A stretch of DNA of 52,859 bases, taken from positions 1 through 52,859 of the forward strand of contig JAFGVM010000029.1 in NCBI GenBank assembly GCA_016937995.1. The letters run 5' to 3'. The stretch comes from Candidatus Delongbacteria bacterium. Lineage in GTDB: Bacteria; UBA4055. Shown piece after piece: positions 26,232-32,175 of the stretch (positions are counted from its first letter, which is position 1; every line of letters begins with the position of its first letter). The notes below the pieces were generated by a model. That model saw nothing but the letters and a program-made list of their open reading frames with translations. It was not told the origin of the DNA and did no database searches. A program made the translations under genes and the position numbers.

Positions 26232-27077
26232 ATGAGAGAAATTCACGTTGACGAAATTATCTCCTCAGTAAAGAAACTCAGTATCAAAGCAAATTATTAT
26301 CTTGGACAGGATGTAATTGATAAGATGAAGTCTATGAAGGAGACTGAAGAATCAGAAACTGCGAAAGAAGTAATGGATATTCTTCTGCAGAATTATGAAA
26401 TGGCCGTAAAAGAACAAATGCCGATATGTCAGGATACAGGAGTTGCGGTTATTTTTGTAGAACTTGGTCAGGATGTTCATATCGTAGGCGGGGATTTTGT
26501 AGAATCTATCAATGAAGGTGTCAGACAGGGTTATAAAGACGGATTCCTGAGAAAATCAATGGTGGACGATCCTGTGATAGACAGAAAGAATACTACTGAC
26601 AATACTCCTGCAATAATTTACACTGATATTGTTCCCGGAGATAAGATCAGGATCACTTTAGCTCCGAAAGGTGGTGGAGCGGAGAATATGAGTGAAGTCA
26701 AGATGATGAAAGCTGCTGATGGTCTTGAAGGTGTTATTGATTTCGTAGTTGACAGGATAAAAAGATCAGGTGGAAATCCATGCCCACCAATAGTGGTTGG
26801 TGTTGGTCTTGGAGGAAATTTTGAGCAGAGTGCTTTATTAGCTAAAAAATCTTTACTCAGAAATTTGAACGATCCAAATCCTGATCCTAAATGGGATAAA
26901 GTAGAAAAGGATATTCTGGCAAAAATAAATGATCTTGGTATCGGTCCTCAGGGACTCGGTGGAAGAACTACAGCATTGGCAGTTCATATTTTGACTAAAC
27001 CTTGTCATATAGCTTCAATGCCTGTAGCAGTAAATGTTCAGTGTCACGCAGCAAGACATAAATCAATAACTTTATAA
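26232..27077 (+). CDS. Class I fumarate hydratase, alpha subunit (TtdA/FumA N-terminal type)
   Basis: It converts fumarate and malate reversibly with an oxygen-labile [4Fe-4S] cluster. The 281 residues carry the three cluster cysteines in PICQDTG (about 63-69), GGNPCPP (about 180-186) and VQCHAARH (about 269-276), plus GVGLGGNFEQSALLAKK. The tartrate dehydratase alpha subunit is the same fold, but gene context with malic enzyme and Frd favours fumarase. CGGAG precedes the ATG. The beta subunit follows after 12 bases. Confidence 0.93.
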   Translation: MREIHVDEIISSVKKLSIKANYYLGQDVIDKMKSMKETEESETAKEVMDILLQNYEMAVKEQMPICQDTGVAVIFVELGQDVHIVGGDFVESINEGVRQGYKDGFLRKSMVDDPVIDRKNTTDNTPAIIYTDIVPGDKIRITLAPKGGGAENMSEVKMMKAADGLEGVIDFVVDRIKRSGGNPCPPIVVGVGLGGNFEQSALLAKKSLLRNLNDPNPDPKWDKVEKDILAKINDLGIGPQGLGGRTTALAVHILTKPCHIASMPVAVNVQCHAARHKSITL

Positions 27078-27089
27078 TTTGGAGAAATT

Positions 27090-27644
27090 ATGGCAAAGAC
27101 AGTTTATCTAAATACACCGATAGATAGTAATGACCTGATAGATCTCCAGACAGGAGATAAAGTTTACATTACAGGTACGATATATACTGCAAGAGATGCA
27201 GCCCACAAAAGACTTGTTGCATTACTGGATGAAGGAAAAGAATTACCGTTCGATCCTAATGGTCAGGTAATTTATTATGTTGGTCCTGCACCTACTCCTC
27301 CCGGAAAAGCGATCGGTTCAGCAGGTCCTACGACAAGTTATAGAATGGATCCTTATGCCCCTGCTTTGCTTGATGCAGGTATAAAAGCTATGATCGGCAA
27401 AGGTCCGAGAGACGTCTCTGTTAAAGACTCAATGGTAAAGAATAAAGCGGTTTATCTTGCCGCAATAGGTGGAGCTGCGGTTGTCGTAGCAAATTCCATA
27501 ACTAAAGCTGAAATTATCGCCTATGAAGATCTTGGTGCTGAAGCAATTAGAAAACTTGAGGTAAAAGAGTTCCCGTGCATTGTAGCCAACGATGTCAATG
27601 GGAATGATATATATGATGAAGGAGTGAAGAAGTATCAAAGATAG
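27090..27644 (+). CDS. Class I fumarate hydratase, beta subunit (FumA C-terminal type)
   Basis: The 184-residue protein completes the two-subunit fumarase. Typical segments are LQTGDKVYITGTIYTARDAA, YVGPAPTPPGKAIGSAGPTT, YRMDPYAP, MIGKGPRDV and GGAAVVVANSI. The ribosome site GGAG is present. In many anaerobes the two halves are separate genes as here; in enterobacterial FumA/FumB they are fused. Confidence 0.93.
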   Translation: MAKTVYLNTPIDSNDLIDLQTGDKVYITGTIYTARDAAHKRLVALLDEGKELPFDPNGQVIYYVGPAPTPPGKAIGSAGPTTSYRMDPYAPALLDAGIKAMIGKGPRDVSVKDSMVKNKAVYLAAIGGAAVVVANSITKAEIIAYEDLGAEAIRKLEVKEFPCIVANDVNGNDIYDEGVKKYQR

Positions 27645-27710
27645 TTGTGAGTTTAGGGTTGTGAGTTGTGAGTAACCCATAACCCACAACCAACAACTCA
27701 AAACCTAAAT
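27644..27710. repeat. Opposed heptamer block before malic enzyme
   Basis: A G/T block (AGGGTTGTGAGTTGTGAG, about 27654-27672) is followed by an A/C block (AACCCACAACCAACAACTC, about 27680-27699). Eight or more bases can pair (GGGTTGTG with CCCACAAC allowing slippage). Same class as 26122-26200. Confidence 0.75.
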
Positions 27711-27744
27711 CTAAATTCTAATTTTAAATAAACGGAGAGTGAGT

Positions 27745-29199
27745 ATGGAAAAGATCAAAATGGATCTATCAAACCTGAACAATGCATTTCCTGATGATTT
27801 TACTGAAGAACAGATAGCTAAAGGTAAAACACTGTTCCTTAAGAAATTGTCAGAGTCAGCACATAAATTCTATGGCGGAAAGATACAAACTGCGCCAAAA
27901 GCAGGTGTTTTCGGTTTTAACTGGTTCAATGTCTGGTATACTCCGGGTGTTTCAAAGGTCTCTACAGAGATAAGAGATAACAACGATACTTCATTTGAAT
28001 TAAGCAACAGAGGTAATCTTGTAGGTGTTGTAAGTGATTCTACAAGAGTTCTGGGTGATGGCGACTGTACTCCTCCCGGAGGTCTTGGTGTAATGGAAGG
28101 AAAAGCTTTCCTAATGAAATATCTTGGTGGAGTTGATGCAGTAGCTCTTTGTGTTGACAGTAAAGATAAAGATGGTAAGAATGATCCGCAGAAAATAATA
28201 GATTTTGTTAAAATGTGTCAGCACAGCTTTGGTGCTATCAATCTGGAAGATATATCACAGCCGAATTGCTTCAAAGTTCTTGATGTTCTTAGAGAGGAAT
28301 GCGATATACCTGTTTGGCATGATGATGCTCAGGGAACTGCAAGTGTTACTCTGGCGGGTTTAATTAATGCTCTTAAGCTGGCTAAGAAAGATATTAAAGA
28401 TGTTAAGATCGTTCTTCTTGGAGCTGGAGCATCAAATACAACTATTGCGAGACTTATTATAACAGATGGAGCAGATCCCGGTAATTTGATAATGTTCGAC
28501 TCTAAAGGGTCTTTAAACAAGGGTAGAGCAGATATTGAAGCTGATAAGAGATTCTACAGAAAGTGGGAACTCTGTGAGACAACAAATAAAGATCAGGTTA
28601 AAACTATCGAAGAAGCTTTCGTAGGTGCTGATGTTCTTATCGCATTGTCAACTCCGGGTCCTGACACTGTCAAGAAGGAATGGATCGCAACTATGGCTGA
28701 AAAAGCTATTGTATTTACCTGTGCTAATCCTGTTCCTGAGATCTATCCCTATGCAGCTAAAGAAGCAGGTGCTTTCATAGTTGCTACAGGTAGGGGAGAC
28801 TTTCCTAATCAGGTTAATAATTCTATCGGTTTCCCAGGTATCTTAAAAGGTGCTTTGATGGTAAGAGCAAGAAAGATCACTGATAATATGGCAATTGCTG
28901 CTGCCCATTCACTTGCCGATTATGCTGAGAAACGTGGTATAGATCCTGAGAATATCGTTCCAACTATGGATGAAGCGACTGTATTCCCAGTTGAATCTGC
29001 TGATGTAGCTATGCAGGCGATCAAAGATGGCGTAGCAAGGATCAATATGACCTGGGATGAGGCTTTTGCTAAGGCTAAGGAAGATATTGATTATTCCAGA
29101 GGAATGACTAAAAATCTTATGGATAATGGTTTTATTGGAAAACCTGAAGATAAGATGCTTGAAGACGCTCTTCAATGGGCGATCAATGAGTTAAGATAA
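27745..29199 (+). CDS. Malic enzyme (malate dehydrogenase, decarboxylating)
   Basis: It oxidises malate to pyruvate and CO2 with NAD(P)+, or runs in reverse. The start is placed at the ATG 27745, because GGAG (27734-27737) is correctly spaced for it and is too close to the in-frame GTG at 27739. The 484 residues show WYTPGVSKV, the nucleotide-fold motif LLGAGASNTTIARL, HDDAQGTASV, SRPGPD-like STPGPD, CANPVPEI and GRGDFPNQVNNSIGFPGI. The protein is slightly longer than the short bacterial form (about 400). NAD versus NADP preference is not decided. It ends at a strong terminator. Confidence 0.93.
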   Translation: MEKIKMDLSNLNNAFPDDFTEEQIAKGKTLFLKKLSESAHKFYGGKIQTAPKAGVFGFNWFNVWYTPGVSKVSTEIRDNNDTSFELSNRGNLVGVVSDSTRVLGDGDCTPPGGLGVMEGKAFLMKYLGGVDAVALCVDSKDKDGKNDPQKIIDFVKMCQHSFGAINLEDISQPNCFKVLDVLREECDIPVWHDDAQGTASVTLAGLINALKLAKKDIKDVKIVLLGAGASNTTIARLIITDGADPGNLIMFDSKGSLNKGRADIEADKRFYRKWELCETTNKDQVKTIEEAFVGADVLIALSTPGPDTVKKEWIATMAEKAIVFTCANPVPEIYPYAAKEAGAFIVATGRGDFPNQVNNSIGFPGILKGALMVRARKITDNMAIAAAHSLADYAEKRGIDPENIVPTMDEATVFPVESADVAMQAIKDGVARINMTWDEAFAKAKEDIDYSRGMTKNLMDNGFIGKPEDKMLEDALQWAINELR

Positions 29200-29224
29200 A
29201 AAAAAGGGCGTTAGCCCTTTTTTT
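29198..29224. terminator. Bidirectional terminator between malic enzyme and prxU
   Basis: The hairpin GGGC-GTTA-GCCC (29206-29217) is flanked by an A run and a T run, so it can stop transcription from both converging genes. Confidence 0.9.
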
Positions 29225-29225
29225 A

Positions 29226-29945
29226 TTATTCAAATGCGTTATCAGTCTTCCAGACTTCCCAAACCTTACCTACAAGGTCAGGTCCCGGTTTTAAAGTCAT
29301 TTTACCAGGTTTCCAACCTGAAGGTGTTGCTTCTCCACCTTTGCTTTCTCTGACAAGCTGAAATGCCTGTATCTGTCTAATTGTTTCACTTACATTTCTT
29401 CCAACAGGAGGAGTTAATACTTCATATCCCTGAACAACTCCATCAGGGTCTATGATAAATCTTCCTCTTGTTTCTACACCTGCATCTTCATCGTAGATAC
29501 CATAGATAGTTCCGACCTTTCCACCACCGTCAGAGCACATAGCGTAAGGAATTCCACCATCGACCATTTTAGAAAGTTCTTTTTCATTCCACATCTTATG
29601 AACGAACACACTGTCAACGCTCATTGATAATACTTCTACACCAAGTTTTTGAAATTCTGGATATTTTGCAGCAACTGCTGACACTTCAGTAGCTCAAACA
29701 AATGTGAAATCACCGGGATAGAAACATAATACTACCCATTTACCCAGATAATCAGAAAGTTTGACGTTAACGAATTTTCCATTGTGAAAAGCCGGTGCTG
29801 TAAAGTCCGGAGCTTTTTTTCCTACTTTGATCATTGGTCTTTCCTCCTTTTGAGACTTTTGTTCAATTACTTTTTCAGGTACACTCCCTGATCCAACAGG
29901 ACCACCCGTCGGTCTTGCACAACCGGGTTTAAATTCATCCGGCAT
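29226..29945 (-). CDS. Selenocysteine-containing peroxiredoxin (AhpC/TSA type), read through UGA codon 84
   Basis: The gene is interrupted by one in-frame TGA (29696-29694), exactly at the peroxidatic position: the family motif FTFVCPTE reads FTFV-U-ATE. With Sec there, the frame gives one 239-residue protein: [35 protein letters not shown], then [21 protein letters not shown], and [12 protein letters not shown] with the catalytic Arg. The C-terminal site where AhpC has its resolving Cys (VCPxxWKPG) reads ATPSGWKPG, so that Cys is absent; remaining Cys are C9, C74 and C137. About 37 extra residues (with [12 protein letters not shown]) precede the fold. AGGAGG stands before both the first ATG (29945) and an internal ATG (about 29834), so two products are possible. 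Conceptual translation without Sec would wrongly split it in two. Confidence 0.9.
29669..29680 (-). promoter_or_regulatory. Candidate bacterial SECIS apical hairpin in prxU mRNA
   Basis: Starting 14 nt after the UGA the mRNA reads CAGC-AGUU-GCUG. This makes a short stem whose loop has G at its second position, 19 nt after the UGA, which fits the usual bacterial SECIS geometry (G early in the apical loop, about 16-37 nt downstream). The stem is only 4 bp as drawn, so the call is tentative. Confidence 0.4.
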
Positions 29946-30109
29946 AAGAACCTCCTGTATTTGAATTAAGTAAATATTCTTAAGACAATATACAAAAAAA
30001 AATCCTCTTTTGAAAGACTATAATTAGATCATTAAGAATCTATTAATTTGTTTCTATTGAAGATTTGCTGATTGATCAGTATATTACCGTAAATTTAAAA
30101 GGATATGAT

Positions 30110-30319
30110 ATGAAAGATCTGGTAGTTTTATCTGTATTTACGAATCATTCAGAAGCTGAAATGGCGAAAGCTTTGCTTGAATCAAACAATATTCCATCAA
30201 TGATCATGTCTGATGATGTTGCAGGTCTGGGATTGGGTCAGACATTTGTTAAAGGTGTTAAACTTCTGGTGAATGAGAATGACTTAGAACAGGCTGAAGA
30301 TATTTTAGGTATTAGTTAG
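30110..30319 (+). CDS. DUF2007-type putative signal-transducing protein
   Basis: The 69-residue protein matches the DUF2007 pattern: VVLSVFTNHSEAEMAKALLESNNIPSMI, then a middle Gly-rich loop and VKLLVNENDLEQAEDIL. These small ferredoxin-like proteins are related to PII/GlnB-associated domains, but their function is unknown. I chose ATG 30110 (AAAGGAT just upstream) over the longer in-frame TTG start because homologues begin near this point. Confidence 0.75.
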   Translation: MKDLVVLSVFTNHSEAEMAKALLESNNIPSMIMSDDVAGLGLGQTFVKGVKLLVNENDLEQAEDILGIS

Positions 30320-30334
30320 TATTTATTTACTTAT

Positions 30335-30352
30335 ATGTGATACAAATCACAT
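30335..30352. promoter_or_regulatory. CRP/FNR-like palindromic operator
   Basis: ATGTGAT-ACAA-ATCACAT is a perfect 18-bp palindrome and contains TGTGA-N6-TCACA, the CRP half-site arrangement. It lies 58 bases before the gene at 30410 and just after the stop of the DUF2007 gene. The binding regulator is inferred from motif only. Confidence 0.55.
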
Positions 30353-30409
30353 CGAAAAGTTGTTTTATCGTTTAGTTTTATGTGAGATTACAGTAAAATA
30401 GGTAAGTAA

Positions 30410-30871
30410 ATGTTCCTGAGAAGGCTTAAGAAGTTTGGACCTATAAAAGCAGCCACAATAATCACTGTGTTCTTTGTTGTTATTGCTTGTCTTATATCAT
30501 ATGTTACAGTGTATTTGATGGATGGTGCAGTAGAAACAAAAAAGATGCTATTACCTTTATTTTTACCTATACTTACATTTTATGGACCTGCGATCTATTT
30601 TTTAAAGTTAATGATTAGACTGGATTCAGCAGAAAAACAGCTTAAGCAAAAGAATACTGAGCTAGAGAAAGCATTGAAAGAAGTTAAGATCCTTGAAGGT
30701 TTGTTTCCTATTTGTTCTTCATGTAAGAGTATCAGAGATGAAGAAGGTCAGTGGAATGCTGTTGAAAGATATATTGAGAAGAAATCTGATGCGACTTTCA
30801 GCCACAGTCTTTGCCCGTATTGTTTTGCAAAGCTTTATCCTATGATAAAGAAGAACGGTTCTTCGGAGTAA
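30410..30871 (+). CDS. Membrane protein with coiled coil and a conserved four-cysteine (CxxC...CxxC) output domain
   Basis: The 153-residue protein has two membrane segments (about residues 14-36 and 46-66), a coiled coil (about 70-95: SAEKQLKQKNTELEKALKEV) and a C-terminal module FPICSSCKSIRDEEGQWN ... FSHSLCPYCFAKLYP. That module (four Cys, probably zinc-binding) is common at the C-terminus of deltaproteobacterial-type histidine kinases and GGDEF proteins, usually preceded by such a coiled coil. Here it is attached only to a membrane anchor, so it may be an adaptor of a sensor system. The CRP-like palindrome upstream suggests regulated expression. The RBS is weak (AGGTAAG). Confidence 0.7.
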   Translation: MFLRRLKKFGPIKAATIITVFFVVIACLISYVTVYLMDGAVETKKMLLPLFLPILTFYGPAIYFLKLMIRLDSAEKQLKQKNTELEKALKEVKILEGLFPICSSCKSIRDEEGQWNAVERYIEKKSDATFSHSLCPYCFAKLYPMIKKNGSSE

Positions 30872-30989
30872 ATACACCTCAAATAGCATTTTATCACCTA
30901 AAAAAGACATTTCATATCCAAATAGTTGCTAATTAACTACATTAAACGTATTTTAACTTCATTATTAAATTAAAGTTAAGGATTTGTTT

Positions 30990-32015
30990 ATGAATAAATT
31001 CAGCATGAAAGAAATAACAAAACGAAATGTTAAGAAGTATTCAGATGATTTCTGGAAGAAATTTTTTGATATGAGAATACAGGTAAACGAAAGAGCGGGA
31101 TCAAAAACACCATTTAATACCTGGGAACAATGGAAAAATTATATGCAGGATACATTTAAAAAGGATAAGAACCTGCATACTATTACCGCAGTACTTAAAG
31201 ATGATGAGTTCTATGGTTATTTCTACATAGCTTCAACTCCTAATTCCTCTAGAAAAAATCATCTTGAAGTATTTTACAATTCTGCTTTCTATGACCATGA
31301 TAAAGAGATATCACTTCTTATATCAAAACTGATAAAAAAGTATTTCGATAAAAAAAGAGATGAGATAATACTATTCAAAACTTTCAATGATAATTTCAGA
31401 GAGATAGCAAAAAGGTTAAAAGGAAAACTGGGTGAATATACTATAAGAATGAATTTACCACCTAAAGAAGCTAATAAGAATGAGATGAAAAAGTGGATGA
31501 GGGAGCTCCCTGAAAAGAATCCCGATATAAAGCTAAAATTCTATACAACTATACCACAAAAACTTATAAAGGAATATTGCTCTCTATTCACACTATTGAT
31601 GGAAGATATGCCTAAACCTCATTACTTCAACACATTTATTGACCCGAAGAAAATGGCAGAACGAGAGAAGGATCAAAAAGGAACTGATCAGGTCTCATAC
31701 AGAATACTTGCTTTCAACGAAAGGAATAAATTAATTGGTATGACAAATATTTTTATACACAAGAAATTTCCGCAGTATCCATACCAGTACATGACTGGAA
31801 CTTTACCGGAATACAGACATAAAGGTATCGCAAAATGGATGAAAACTGAGAACTTTTTCAAGATAACGGCTGATTTTAAAAGTAAGATCACAGCAATTGT
31901 CACAGAAACAAGTCCTAATAACTACGGGTCAAAAAGAACGAGTAAGCTTCTCGGTTTCAAATACGAAGGCTGTGAAGTATATTATGAGCTGGATGTAAAT
32001 AAATTTCCGGGGTAG
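30990..32015 (+). CDS. GNAT family N-acetyltransferase (probable double-GNAT)
   Basis: The 341-residue protein starts at ATG 30990, with AAGGA 7 bases upstream. The C-terminal half has acetyl-CoA motif A in MTGTLPEYRHKGIAKWMK (about 265-282), followed by VTETSPNNYGSKRTSKLLGF, which is characteristic of GNATs acting on small molecules or peptides. The N-terminal half (GYFYIASTP, then a long helix) looks like a second, degenerate GNAT fold. Similar two-domain proteins include mycothiol synthase types, but no substrate can be deduced. Cytosolic. Followed by a terminator-like hairpin. Confidence 0.8.
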   Translation: MNKFSMKEITKRNVKKYSDDFWKKFFDMRIQVNERAGSKTPFNTWEQWKNYMQDTFKKDKNLHTITAVLKDDEFYGYFYIASTPNSSRKNHLEVFYNSAFYDHDKEISLLISKLIKKYFDKKRDEIILFKTFNDNFREIAKRLKGKLGEYTIRMNLPPKEANKNEMKKWMRELPEKNPDIKLKFYTTIPQKLIKEYCSLFTLLMEDMPKPHYFNTFIDPKKMAEREKDQKGTDQVSYRILAFNERNKLIGMTNIFIHKKFPQYPYQYMTGTLPEYRHKGIAKWMKTENFFKITADFKSKITAIVTETSPNNYGSKRTSKLLGFKYEGCEVYYELDVNKFPG

Positions 32016-32030
32016 AAGATCACGATCTTT

Positions 32031-32056
32031 AAAGAGGCTTTGCAGCGTCTTTTTTA
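32031..32056 (+). terminator. Probable terminator after the GNAT gene
   Basis: The imperfect stem AAAGA(G)GC / GC(G)TCTTT with loop TTTGCA is followed by TTTT. A smaller palindrome, AAGAT-CACG-ATCTT, sits just upstream at 32016-32029. Confidence 0.5.
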
Positions 32057-32117
32057 ACAAATTATTTCATAATTAACTTTGTTTTTAGTGCTTTAATAGA
32101 TTATTTTTATCATAGGG

Positions 32118-32144
32118 TCAAATATAGTTTTTTACTATATTTGA
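32118..32144. promoter_or_regulatory. Perfect 11-bp hairpin upstream of the acyl-activating fusion gene
   Basis: The arms TCAAATATAGT (32118-32128) and ACTATATTTGA (32134-32144) enclose TTTTT. It lies about 32 bases before the start and overlaps a TTTGAGGT direct repeat (about 32141-32148 and 32161-32168). It could be an operator or leader hairpin. It resembles the CTATTTGACC palindromes at 7384 and 17565 only loosely. Confidence 0.5.
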
Positions 32145-32175
32145 GGTCTGTATACTAAAATTTGAGGTTTTTGGA

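Noticed and set aside
27739-27745. GTG start of malic enzyme at 27739
   Set aside because: GGAG at 27734-27737 leaves almost no spacer for it; ATG 27745 is correctly spaced.
29226-29684. Two separate peroxiredoxin fragments on the minus strand (29226-29684 and 29694-29945)
   Set aside because: They are one gene; the TGA between them sits exactly on the catalytic Cys codon, which fits selenocysteine far better than two genes or a pseudogene.
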